The notes under the pieces: model-generated
Told to the model about the DNA's origin: nothing
Databases searched by the model: none
What the model saw: the letters and a program-made list of their open reading frames with translations, nothing else
Position numbers and translations under genes: made by a program
Part shown: piece after piece, positions 50,146-60,464 of the stretch
Layout of the letters: every line of letters starts with the position of its first letter
Position numbering within the stretch: position 1 is the stretch's first letter
From: Rebecca billardiae RCC1528
Lineage: Eukaryota > Haptophyta
NCBI GenBank assembly: GCA_965240325.2
Contig: OZ251224.1
Coordinates: forward strand, 3,906,001-3,970,000
Direction: 5' to 3'
DNA: 64,000 bases

Positions 50146-50967
50146 TATGTCTTGGTGTGCGGTGGCTCCGTTATATTGATTTCTCCGACGTTGACTGGCG
50201 CCCGCTCTCAGTGCCCGCTGTCCGGATCGGTCAATCATACTCTAACTAGCTCGGTTCTAGGCCGCGCCGCCGCAGCGCCTCGATTGGCTGAAATTCAGCT
50301 CTAGTCGCGGGCATAAACGGAAACGGCACGGGCAGCTGTGAAAGTTCTACGACGCGGTCAATCCGAATCACTAGCTTAGCAACGGGCGCGCAGACGACTC
50401 ACAACGTCAGATTGCCGGGTGTCAGGAGCCTGGTATTAGTGTTACTCGAGGGCCACTGACTGGTCGCAACCGCCTCCGGGGCTGGCCGTCACCCCGCTGG
50501 CGCCGGGCGGCCCCCGGGGTCGCGGCGGACTAGCCGCGCAGCCATTCATCCGGTCCGGGGCGTGGCGGCCCCGGGCTGCCATCGGCATCGCCATCGGCAT
50601 CGGGCATCGCCATCGGCCCCGGCCGAGTTGCCGAGGCAAGCCGACGTGCCGCTGCGAGCCGGAGCCTTGACTCTTGAGGCTTGACGTGGCATGGCCCATG
50701 CGGCAGTAGTTAAATCGCCGGACTGGCCCGGTATGAGTATCGCCATCGGCGATCCAGAGTCCTCGCTCGGCCCCCGGGCCGCAGCCCGGGCCCGGAGTGG
50801 GCGGCAACTGAGTGAGTAGTGGCACTGCTCACAGGCGAACTGACAACTGTTGGTTGGCACCGACGGTCAGACTAGATAATAATATTAGATGACAGACAGC
50901 GTCGTATGACGATACAATAAATACATATACTCTTAGTAGTAGCAGCCGACAGAGACTAGAGAGTCGG

Positions 50968-51021
50968 CACCGCGGGCCCCTAACTACGTTGGTTCTACGA
51001 AAGGACCGCGGAACGCGGTCA
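50968..51021 (+). repeat. Dispersed hairpin element, copy 2
   Basis: Near-identical to 24075-24130; the perfect inverted repeat gaccgcg-gaa-cgcggtc is at 51004-51020 and is followed by an AT-rich tail. Confidence 0.7.
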
Positions 51022-51034
51022 TTATTATAATAAT

Positions 51035-51048
51035 TAGTAGTAGTAGTC

Positions 51049-51117
<69 letters not shown>
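51035..51117. repeat. (TAG)n trinucleotide repeat
   Basis: About 80 bp of nearly uninterrupted TAG units, followed at 51119-51135 by a perfect hairpin gatcggc-tac-gccgatc. Confidence 0.95.
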
Positions 51118-51782
51118 TGATCGGCTACGCCGATCTTCGGGTAGTAAACAACGAAGTTGAGGGCGCACGGCCCTAGTTGTCGCGTTCTGACACTGTTCCA
51201 GTAGTACTTCAGTCTTCACGAATCGCGCAGCCCACGAGTTGACACGTTATTCGGTGAGCCGAGCAGCCGGCTTGTGTCGGACTTGCCTGCGGAGAGCAGC
51301 AACTGCCTGCCGTCGCAACTGCCTGCTCGGTCCGATCGGCTGCTCACAGCTCAGTGACCCAGTACTTCACGAATCGCGCAGCTCATCGTGAGCAGCAGCC
51401 GGCTTGTGACTTGTGTCGCGACACGGTCGTACCGCGGTCCGACGGTGCATGAGCCGTGACGGTCCGCGCGGACTGCGCGGAGCCGAGGCCCCGAGGCCCA
51501 TCATGCTGCTCACAGCTGTCAGTGACAGTGAGTAACGGCGACGCAGCGAGGCAGAGCGGCGCGCAAGATGATGTGACTCATCGACTGCATCAATAATTCC
51601 AAGCACACTCGGTCTCGCGGGTCTGTAGTTAGCCGCCTCACAGCTCGTCTCCACAACGGGGCTGCCGAGCCCGCCGCCGAGCCCGAGCCCGACCGGGCAC
51701 TCCGGCGCCGGTCACCGAGCCCTTGAATCACCGCTGTCAGCTGCCTGGCTCACTGCCACTCCGCCACCCACAGCCACCAGTT

Positions 51783-51876
51783 ACCGCCGCCACAATCACC
51801 GCTACAGTCCCCCCCGTCGAGCCCGCCACCATCACCGCCTACATCGCCGCCGCCAAGCCCGCCGCCGCGCCCGCAC
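51783..51876 (+). pseudogene. Decayed proline-rich (SPPP-like) coding fragment
   Basis: The plus strand reads PPPQSPLQSPPSSPPPSPPT followed by SPPPSPPPRPHG in one frame, like the rod of the protease at the window start, without any flanking domain. It is either a relic of an SPPP gene or chance GC-rich repeat. Confidence 0.4.
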
Positions 51877-52499
51877 GGGCACCTGACGAGTGACGTCGCT
51901 GCGCACATCGCCGCCACCAAGCCGGCTGCCATCACCGCCACCATCACAATCGCAGCCCGGACCCCGCCGCCGAGCTCGCTGCTGAGCCCGCTGCCGTCGT
52001 AGCCGCCAGCGGTCGCCACCGATGACCGAGCAGGCAGTTGCAGCGACTCGCTCGGAAACGCACGACTTCGTCCTGCAAATGCTTCCCGGCGACTTGTCGA
52101 CTGACGGGAAGCTGGAAAAGACGGCGGCGTGAGTGTTGGTACCATCGATGTGGAGCATTAGCGTCCGCTTGCATTCGTGCTGAGAAGGGGTACACAAGGC
52201 TAGGCCTTCGTCGTGGGTATCCAATGTCACTCAACACCTTGCTGATCGACCCGACGAGTGTCCGGCGTGAGCGGCACAGCAAACCATTCGTGCGAGCAAC
52301 GCGGAGGACGGCGCTCGGGGCAAAGTGAGGCACACTGCCGCTGCGCAGCGGGCCGAGCGCGGCGCATCCTCCGCGGACCGACTCGGCCGAAGCCGCGCCT
52401 CACGCCGTGCGCAGCCTCACCGCCCGAGTCCCCCGCTGATTCCGCTCCGCTCGCACCGAGCCGCCGAGGCAAACACTCTGAAACTACGACCTACCCGGC

Positions 52500-53110
52500 C
52501 TTAGTTAGCTTGCTGCATATATTAATCAGGTTAAAAGGGGCGTATAATTTGAAATACTATTTACCGGTAAGATTCCGTCCAAAAATCCATACGGGTCGTA
52601 GCGTTTTATTTGCGCGGCCTCGCGCCTAATATCAGCGTTTCGCTTCGAAGATGCGTCTCTTATTCTTAAGTAAACTGTAGGCGCGCTGAAAGATGGCGTG
52701 TTTGGCGCTTCATTCAAAGATACCGGTCGCCCCATAGGATTTCGATGAGATCTTACATGTGTATTGATCAAGGGGCTTAACCAAATACCAACCACGATCA
52801 CACACCCCACTTCAAGCGGCAGAAGAGCCGATCCACAAACTCTCTTTCCTATACTTGGTGAGCTGTTTCAGGCTCTTACAACTCAGACATCTTACCAGCA
52901 TAGAATGTTCGAACACAAGGGAAGTGTGTTCTGTGCGAACAACCCACCATATCAGAAAGGTGCAGACGCCTTTGTCCCATTCGAGTTCGATTTCTTCTAT
53001 TACTTACTATCCAAGGATTAAGGAGCAGTACAAACGCAATCATGAGCAGCGATATCGAGTCAAATGCGGATAATTTCACACCTAAATCCACCTACAAAAA
53101 TCCCCCAAAT
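52500..53110. other. AT-richer island with short overlapping ORFs
   Basis: Base composition is near 45% GC against 65-70% around it. A minus ORF at 52526-52810 (RIRDASSKRNADIRREAAQI, KRYDPYGFLDGILPV) and a plus ORF at 52764-53021 (FCANNPPYQKGADAFVPFEF) have natural-looking amino acid use. A match to dispersed repeat B lies inside (52651-52680, inverted). No family recognised; a transposon fragment is likely. Confidence 0.4.
52651..52680 (-). repeat. Dispersed repeat B, partial inverted copy
   Basis: Reverse complement carries tacagtttacttaagaataa and gagacgcatc, matching the first 30 bp of the copies at 21831 and 23831 with one insertion. Confidence 0.65.
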
Positions 53111-53425
53111 CCTGCGCGCATCCTCTTTTTTGATTTTGCGGAGCACGTGCGCCGCCCCCCGGCTTTCGCTCACGCTCAGACCTTTCGGGGGGGCCGTGCG
53201 CCACTAGTACGGTAGATTACGGTAGCAGTAGAGTACTAGTATATATATATATATGTATATATTAATTTACAGCGCATGATTGGCGCGCGCTTGCTAGCGC
53301 TGCTAGCAGTCTCAGCCGAGCCAAGAGTCTGCAATGCAGGCGCGGACTTGCACTGGACTCAGACTTCGTCAGAGGCCGGCGCCGTGCGCCCGTGCGCGGG
53401 CCGGGCCGCCGGCCGCGTGCCACGG

Positions 53426-54469
53426 TCAGGTAGTCACCACCATGTCATTATTACTGGAAGCAACGGCCAGTTGTTGGTTGCCAGCCGGGCCCGCCATGGC
53501 GGTATCTGCGGGTTCTGCCTCGCTGGCGGCGCACCCTGGCGGCATCCCACCATCAGCAGCGCCACGCCCAATCTGTGCGCCGCTAGGACCGCCCAGCAGC
53601 GCTGCTGGTGCCCCAACGGCCTCGTGGCGCGCTGGCGCGAGCGCTGCAGCTGGCGGCGTCAGCTGGGCGACGGCGGCGAGTTCGGGCTGCTGGTGCACGA
53701 ACTCTTGCTCGTGCATGCCCTGGGCCCCGCGCAGCGGCTGTGCCGGGGCTGAGTCGCCGCCGATCCCGCGGCGGTGGCCGACCGGCGCGCCCCGACGAGG
53801 CTCCTGCAGTGGCGGAGGTGCCGACTCGTCCGCGGGGAGCTGGCTCTCCGCGATGCTCTGCAGCTCGCGCCGCTCGGCGGGCGTAAATCCCACCAGGTAC
53901 ACGTCCGAGAGGTCGCCCGTCCCGTCCACGTCGCGCGCGCGCAGCGCGTGCACTGCGTCGCGCACCGAGCACACTCCCATCTCCAGCACGTCTCGTAAAG
54001 GGCGCGCCCCGCGGAACACGCCCGAGCTGAGCAGGGCGAAGGCGAGGGTGCGCAGGCCGGGCGTGGCACAGGCGAGCACCATGGACTGCGCGTACGCCCG
54101 GCACAGGCTCGAGTCGCCGTGCGCGCTCTCCCGCAGCACGTGGTAGTTTGGGCCGACCGCGTGGATGACCCATCGGCACCGCAGCCGTCCGTGTGCGAGC
54201 GTCATCTTCGCGTCGCCCGTGCGGCAGCGTACGGCGCGCGCTGCGTCGAGGATGGGCAGCGCGAGGCGGTCCTCATACAGCGCCCTGCCGCCCGCCGCGC
54301 TGACGGCGCCGTCGACACCGCCGCCTGACAGGCATCCCTCGTTGGCCGCGTTCACAATGCAGTCTCCCGCAAAGTCGACCACGGAGCCGCTGGCCATGTG
54401 CACGCGCACGCCCTCGACGACGTGGGTGGACATCACATCCACGCCCACGTCGCTTGGCTGATCCATCAC
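53426..54469 (-). CDS. Macro-domain protein
   Basis: A 347-residue single-exon frame starting MMDQPSDVGVDVMSTHVVEG. Residues about 18-205 form a macro domain: DCIVNAANEGCLSGGGVDGA, then WVIHAVGPNY, LAFALLSSGVFRG and a final strand DVYLVGFTP. The NAAN-x4-GGGVDGA loop is the ADP-ribose-binding signature of MacroD-type domains, some of which remove ADP-ribose from proteins or hydrolyse O-acetyl-ADP-ribose. The C-terminal 140 residues are low-complexity Pro/Gln/Ala and probably disordered. Hydrolase activity is likely but not certain. Head-to-head with the TPR gene. Confidence 0.82.
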   Translation of the reverse strand: MMDQPSDVGVDVMSTHVVEGVRVHMASGSVVDFAGDCIVNAANEGCLSGGGVDGAVSAAGGRALYEDRLALPILDAARAVRCRTGDAKMTLAHGRLRCRWVIHAVGPNYHVLRESAHGDSSLCRAYAQSMVLACATPGLRTLAFALLSSGVFRGARPLRDVLEMGVCSVRDAVHALRARDVDGTGDLSDVYLVGFTPAERRELQSIAESQLPADESAPPPLQEPRRGAPVGHRRGIGGDSAPAQPLRGAQGMHEQEFVHQQPELAAVAQLTPPAAALAPARHEAVGAPAALLGGPSGAQIGRGAADGGMPPGCAASEAEPADTAMAGPAGNQQLAVASSNNDMVVTT

Positions 54470-54639
54470 GCGGTGCCTGCCCTGCCCGGTGCAGCAGGCG
54501 GGTGGCCCGGCCGACCCAGGCCGGTGCCGGTGAGGGCCGTGACGGAGTCGCTGCGCGCGCGCCCCGCCGCAGAGCTGTGTCGGGAGGGGCGATCGGCCGC
54601 ATCGGGTTGTGCGGCGCCCCGCCCCGCACGCTGCTGGCG
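54470..54639. promoter_or_regulatory. 170-bp divergent region, macro-domain / TPR genes
   Basis: Divergent starts 170 bp apart suggest a shared GC-rich, TATA-less promoter. The TPR frame is open through most of it, so a longer TPR N-terminus starting at 54454 is possible. Confidence 0.4.
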
Positions 54640-57089
54640 ATGGCGGCGTCTGGGCCGAGCGGCGGCGAGGCGTTGAAGGAGGAGGGCAACGCGCTGTACA
54701 AGGCGGGCGACTACGCGCGCGCCGCCGGCAAGTACACCGAGGCGCTCGCCGCGCTCGGCTCGGCCGCCGACACCGCCGAGGTCCGCGCCAAGTGCCGGCT
54801 GAACCTCGCGCAGTGCTACCTGCGGCTGTGCAGCTACGGCGCGGCCGAGGAGCAGTGCGACCTCGTGCTCGCGGCGGACGCCAGCTCGTCCAAGGCGCTG
54901 CTGCGCCGCGGGCAGGCGCGGATCGGGCGCGACGCGCTCGAGGACGCGCTCTCCGACATGCTGGCCGCGTGCAAGCTCGAGCCCAAGAACCGCGAGATGC
55001 GATCTGAGTACGACCAGATCAAGGAGCTGCTGGGGGCGCACCCGACGCTGCCGAACAAGCTCAAGGACCTGCACGTGGTGGAGGAGAAGGGCCTGCGCGC
55101 GCTGCACGCCGGCCGCGCCGACGAGGCACGCGCCGCCTTTGAGCTGATGCAGCGCGAGGTCGGCGCGGACACGATCCCGGTGCAGCTGCCGCACTGGGAG
55201 GCGCGCGCCGCGCTCGGGCTCGGGATGCTGCACAGGCACGGCGGGCGGGTGGCCGAGGCGCGCAAGTGCTTCGACACGGCGCTCGATCGCGCGGTGAGCG
55301 AGCACGCGCGCGCGCCCGTCATCGCCGTGCACGCCTCGCTTGCGCACTGCCTGCTCGCCGCGCAAGTGGAGCTCGGCGACGGCGGCGGCGGCGGCGGCGG
55401 CGGGGACGGCGGCGGCGGCGGCGGCACCCCGCTCGAGCGCGCGGCGGAGAATCTGCGCTCTGCGCGCGTGGCTGCCGAGGCGCTCGGCGAGCCGCTGCTC
55501 GTGGCGGGCGCGCACGCGGCGAGCGCGTGCGTGCAGCTGCGCGCGCGCGACTTTGACGCCGCGCGCACGCACGCCGCCGCAGCGCTCGAGCTCTCGGCCG
55601 CGCACGGCGACAGGCACGGCGAGGCGGTGGACTGCGTCACGCTCGCGATCGCCGAGCGGTGCGCGGGCGGCGGCCGCGGCGGCGGCGTCTCCGAGCGGCT
55701 GGGCCGCGCGCTCGGCCTCGCGCGCGCCCTCGGGTACGCGCGCGTCGAGGCGAGCGCGCTCACTGAGCTCAGCACGCAGCACCTCGCGCTCGGCGGCGCG
55801 CGTGCCGCCGAGCACACGGCCGAGCAGGCGGTGGTCGTCGCGCGGAAGGCCGGGCTGCCGTGGTGCGAGGCGGCCGCGCTCGGCGCGCTCGGCGCCGCGC
55901 GGATGCGCACGCTCGCGCGAGCGTCGCCCTCGCACGAGCCGTCGGCGCCAAGCGACGCCGCGGCTGACGCCCTGCAGGAGGCGAGCCGCGTCACCGCCAG
56001 GATCGCGGGCGCGCCCGCGGCCGCGCGCGCGCGCGCCGACGCCAACCACCACGCAAGTCGGCTGCAGCTGTGCGCGCGCGAGAGTGAGCCTGCAGCGCGC
56101 GCGCAGCTCGCCGCCGAGCTCAAGAAGCTGTTCGGAGAGGACTTGGCGCGTGCGCGCCAGCTCGGGCTGGACGAGGTGCGCGCGCGCGTGTGAGCGCGCG
56201 CGCCGCCCCACGCCGTCCGCGCCTCCGACCGACCCAGCGGCGTGAGCCGAGGCGCGCGAGAGACCGAGCTGAGCTCTCGGCCTCACACCCTTACCCACGC
56301 GCCGCGCGCCGCGTGCCGCCACCCGCGTGCGCGCCGCGCGGCCGCGCAGCTGGAGCGGCATGCGCTGGGCAACATGGGCCTCGCCACGCTGCTCGCCGGG
56401 GACGCGCTTGCGGCTGTCGAGTGCCTGGAGGTGAGTCAAAGTACACAGAGGGAGTACTCAGGAGTGCGGCCGGCCGGCACGGCACGGCACACCGACCGTC
56501 GCCGGCGCCGCGCGCGCCGCAGCCCCGCCACTGGCCCGCTGCCGTGCGCGCCCACGCGCTCACGCCCTGCACTCCCTCTGCGTCGCGTGGCGCGCGCCCG
56601 CGCGCGCGCGTGCGGCGCGCACAGACGGCCCTCCGCCTCGGCGGCGACACGGAGTACGAGGGGCGAGATTCCGATCTCTCCAACCTGGGCGTGGCGCGCG
56701 TGGCGCTGGGCGACGCGGCGGGCGCGTGCAAGCACTTTGCGGCGGCGGAGGCGTGCGCGGCCAAGGGCGCGGACGCGAGCAGGCGGGCCGCGCACCTCTG
56801 CAGGCTGGGGATGGCCCAGCGCGCGTGCGCCGAGCACGCCCCAGCGTGCGCCTCGCTGCTCCAGGCCCTCGAGCTGCTCGGCGGCCACGCGCACGCTGAC
56901 GCGGCGCCCATGCTGTCGCTCGCGCGAGAGGTGCACGAGGCGGGCGAGCACGAGCGTGCCGCGCATCTGCTGGAGGAGGCGCTGCTGCAGGTGCGCGATC
57001 GGCCAGGCGGTGCGGCGGGCTCTGAGACCGCCGCACCGCGCGCTGCGGCTGCCGCGCCAGGCGTGGCGGCGGGAGTGAGCGGCGAGTGA
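54640..57089 (+). CDS. Large tetratricopeptide-repeat protein
   Basis: Exons 54640-56175, 56350-56430 and 56625-57089 give 693 residues. The N-terminus MAASGPSGGEALKEEGNALY begins a classical three-TPR clamp-like unit (KEEGNALYKAGDYARAAGKY, LNLAQCYLRLCSYGAAEEQC, ALLRRGQARIGRDALEDALS). A longer array of TPR_12-type repeats follows, interrupted by a Gly-rich loop at about residue 247-265. Exons 2 and 3 add LERHALGNMGLATLLAGDAL and RDSDLSNLGVARVALGDAAG, so the array continues to the C-terminus. The repeat type resembles LGN/Rapsyn-like scaffolds. Introns (174 nt GTGCGC...GCGCAG and 194 nt GTGAGT...CACAG) are phase 0. It probably acts as a protein-binding scaffold; partner unknown. Confidence 0.8.
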
Positions 57090-57905
57090 GCTCTGAGCGG
57101 CCGGCGGCGGCTGCGCATGTTGCCAATGTTGTGCCACCCCGGAGCTGTAGTCATCACCGTCGCGCGCGCCGGCCCCGCCGCCAGTCGCTCTGTCGCGGGT
57201 GGTTTGCAGGCAGGACCGAACCCCCGCATGGCCGCATCACCACGCGCCCGCTTGCTGCCGCCAACTCGGCCACTGAGCTGCTCCGAGCTGGACTTGTACG
57301 AGCCAGAGTGTGTCTCCGGACACTTCGCGCGGCATGCCCTCGGCCGCGTGTGACACGCCTGACACCGGGCGGCGGCCGGAGACACGGTCCCGGTTCGGCC
57401 GGGACTTGCGAGGCCGGCCGGGTCAATCTCAATCGGTCACCGTCAGCGCTCCGCCTCAGCAGCAGTGAGCAGAGACCCTGCTTGATCATGATGACTAAAC
57501 ACAAATAAGTCTGATCGTCACTTCAGGCCCAATAGCATTGACGATACCGACAGAGCCAGAGGCGCCCATGCCACGCGCGCGACGGCGCGCGTGACTGACT
57601 GTGACTCGGCCTGACCGTGATGACGGCCGACGGCTCAGGGCGGCGCCTCCTGACTCGTGAGCGATAGCACCCGACACCGGTCATTGTCGTCACATGCCTG
57701 ACACTAGGCCCTTGACACAACGCCATGAGTTCTGCCGGAGCAGATCTCCATCTTCAAGTTCAATCTGCGCAGCCGCACGATGGCACGAGCTGCCATGCTG
57801 ATGAGCAGTGAATGAAGCTGGAGCAGTGGAGCACCTCCAACCTGGCACTCCGGTCTCCGCGTTGAGCACCGAGGCGCGGCATCACGAGATTCGCACAGGG
57901 CGCGG
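57090..57905. other. Intergenic region, no gene recognised
   Basis: About 0.8 kb with only short ORFs. No repeat matches seen. Confidence 0.45.
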
Positions 57906-58986
57906 ATGCTCGAGGGCATGCTTCCCGAGTGGTGGAGCGCGGCCGAGCCGGGGCAGCAGATGGACAATCTCATCGCAGCAGCGCTGCTCTCGTCTATGGG
58001 CGTCTCCGCGCTCGTGCTGCTCAGCGGCGTGCAGGCGCCCTACGGCCGATACTCGACCAGCTCATGGGGCCCGCGCATGAACGGCAAGCTCGCGTGGATC
58101 CTGCAGGTGCGGCTGCGGGCGGCCTGCCGGCGCGTTGGACGTGCACGCCACTGCGTCTGGACCGCGCGCGCCTCGCCCGCGGCCCATCTCCGCCCCGTCC
58201 CCGTGCGCCATGGCCGTCCATCTGGGCATGCGCGCGCGCGCGGCTGCATGCAGGAGCTTCCATCTTTCGCCGTGCCTGCGAGCATGCTCGCCAGTGCCTA
58301 CCCGCGCGCGCCGTCGAGCTCGCTAGCGAATCTCGCGCTTCTCGCGGCGTTCTGCACGCACTACTTCAACCGCACCTTCATCTTCCCCCTGCGCATCCGC
58401 GGCGGCAAGCCGACGCCAGTGAGCGTCTTCCTGATGGCCTTCGGCTTCTGCGTGACCAACGGCTGGCTGCAGGGGCGCGCGCTCACCGTGTGGCAGACGT
58501 ACGACGCGGCGTGGACGAGTGACCCGCGCTTCCTCGGCGGCCTCGCGCTCTTCGCGCTCGGCATGGCCATCAACATCCACGCCGACACCATCCTTATGAA
58601 CCTGCGCAAGCCCGGAGAGACGGGGTACAAGATCCCGCGCGGGGGCATGTTCGAGCTGGTCTCGGGCGCAAACTTCCTCGGCGAGTGCCTCGAGTGGTCG
58701 GGATTTGCAATCGCCTGCTGGTGCGCTCGGCGACGCGGCGCCCGCCGGCCTGCGCGCAGACCACCTCGCTCCCCGCCCTCTGCGACGGCAAGCGGCGGTG
58801 GGTACTGACCGCCCGCGTCACGCATCCACGGCTGCTCGCTCGCGCAGGTCCTTTCCAGCGGTGGCCTTCGCGCTGAGCGTCTGGGCAAACATCGGCCCGC
58901 GTGCCATCCAGCACCACCAATGGTACAAGAGCAAATTCGAAGACTATCCGAAGCACCGGACCGCGCTCATCCCGTTCCTCATTTGA
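57906..58986 (+). CDS. SRD5A: 3-oxo-5-alpha-steroid 4-dehydrogenase family enzyme
   Basis: Exons 57906-58106, 58254-58720 and 58848-58986 give 268 residues, close to SRD5A1/DET2 (about 260). Motifs: LAWILQELPSFAVPASML across the first junction, HYFNRTFIFPLRIRGGKPTP, GMAINIHADTILMNLRKPGE, YKIPRGGMFELVSGANFLGE, LEWSGFAIACW, and the C-terminal HHQWYKSKFEDYPKHRTALI followed by PFLI, all typical of the family. Several membrane helices are predicted. These ER enzymes use NADPH to reduce the delta-4 double bond of 3-oxo steroids, in sterol/steroid metabolism. The introns (147 and 127 nt) begin GTGCG; the first is in-frame without a stop and can be misread as coding. The second splits a Trp codon. 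Confidence 0.92.
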
Positions 58987-59600
58987 GCCGCGTGTGCCAA
59001 TCGCGACCTCAGACTCGGACGAGTCGGACGGGAGTGACAGCCGTCGTCTGTAACTTTACTGCAGCATGACTCTGACTAGCTTAGCATCATCAATACAGCA
59101 CGTAGATCATCCGAGAGGCGGCGATCCCGCGCCGCGATTTCCGACGTGTCAAGACACTCAGACACTGACTACTGAGTGAATTCGTGAGTCGGTTCACAGT
59201 ACCAGTAGCCATATAGCATGCGGCTTCGGCAGGATCGGATTGGCGCAAGGAGACTTCGGGCGTTCGTCGGCGCGCAAAGGGCAGAGCAATAGCGGCCTGG
59301 ACGCTACAATACTGTCACTGGAGATGACTGCAGCCAGTGCTGGCCGCGCCCGATGATGACAGAAACCGCGACCGCCACGACCGTTGATACTCAAAGGTCA
59401 TTGCCTCCGTGAATCGTCCGCCCTCAGACCCGGCCGCCGATGGGCGCAGCCCCCCTCTCCTCTTCGGCAGCACCATGGACACGATTTCCGGCTGCCCTGC
59501 GACGCTGCAGTCGCTCAATGAGCTCGCGCTGGCACGACACGCACGCAGGGACGTTGGGGGGGGCGCACGCGTGAGCTGAGCGCGCCGCGGGTGCTGCGGT
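58987..59600. other. Convergent intergenic region
   Basis: About 0.6 kb with no recognised feature. The composition is mixed. Confidence 0.45.
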
Positions 59601-60029
59601 CTAGCCAATGGGGCGCAGAGGCACCCGTGCCCCGGCACGCTGCCCGTTCACGCGCGCGGCGCGCACCTTGGTCCCGCCCGTCAGCTCGCCGTGCGCGCGT
59701 GCGAGCCGTTTGAGGCCCTGCACTGTCATCCCGTGCATCGACGCGGAGGACGGCAGCGAGGGCGGGGGGGCGTCTGCGTGGCTGCCGACGTTCAGCGGGC
59801 GGAGGTGGGCGCGCGGGCGCGCCGAGGCGCCGCCGCCGCTGCGGCCGTGCACCGGCCGGCCACCGTCTGCCAGCGCCGCATCGGATGCAGCCTTGCGCGG
59901 TCGCTTGTGCGGCTGTGCCGTTTTTGCGCGCTTCATACCGTCGAGCCTCGCGTTTGGCACCCCGTCGGCCATGCGCTTGCTCCGCTGCGAAAGCGCCCTG
60001 ATCATCGCGTCGTCATCCGCGCAGGCCAT
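59601..60029 (-). CDS. Small basic, possibly nuclear protein (hypothetical)
   Basis: A 142-residue frame if started at MACADDDAMIRALSQRSKRM (60029); the frame stays open upstream without conserved character. It has a basic KRAKTAQPHKRPRKAAS stretch like a bipartite nuclear signal, a Gly/Ser/Arg linker and a C-terminal helical segment MTVQGLKRLARAHGELTGGT resembling half of a SAP-type helix-extended-loop motif. No family firmly recognised. It is divergent from the GNAT-bromodomain gene, 435 bp away. Confidence 0.35.
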   Translation of the reverse strand: MACADDDAMIRALSQRSKRMADGVPNARLDGMKRAKTAQPHKRPRKAASDAALADGGRPVHGRSGGGASARPRAHLRPLNVGSHADAPPPSLPSSASMHGMTVQGLKRLARAHGELTGGTKVRAARVNGQRAGARVPLRPIG

Positions 60030-60464
60030 CTGGTGCTGCTGGCCTGCGCACGTCCATCCACAGCGGCGCCGAGGTGTCACGCATGCAAGCGTAAACGCCG
60101 CGTGGCGGCGCGCGGTGCGCGTGGGGACGCCGGGGCGCGTGGGCTGCTCACCGGGAGCGCGCGTCTCGTGATCGGCGAGGTAGGTCATCGGGCTCCTGAG
60201 TGCGGGCAGCCCCTGCGTCGGAGCCTCGGCGAGTAGGACCCCCCTCGAGGGCCACATCATGCCACGCCCTGTGTCGCCCTCGCCCTCCGCGGCTCCGCCT
60301 CCTTGCGATACTGGTAGGCCGCAAAGGTAGACGGTTGGCCCGCGACACACCGGACCGACCCGCTTTGAGCTTGGACTCCGGAAGCACCGGCTGCCGGCAA
60401 TTTGCTGCCGGCTTGGCCGGACACAGTTCAACTTGGCGCGCGTGTCGGGTGTTGAGCAAGCAGC
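60030..60464. other. Divergent intergenic region upstream of GNAT-bromodomain gene
   Basis: 435 bp without recognised motifs; presumably promoter of the GNAT-bromodomain gene. Confidence 0.4.

Larger units (their letters stand above)
48776..53425. other. 4.6-kb gene-poor repeat block
   Basis: No complete gene is recognised. It contains a 147-bp tandem duplication, a GC-rich duplication, trinucleotide and dispersed repeats, a decayed SPPP-like fragment and an AT-richer island, each listed separately. The mixture suggests accumulated transposon and duplication debris. Confidence 0.5.

Noticed and set aside
54466-56439. 657-codon minus frame over the TPR gene
   Set aside because: Shadow; the plus frame has regular TPR repeats and continues through two well-formed introns.
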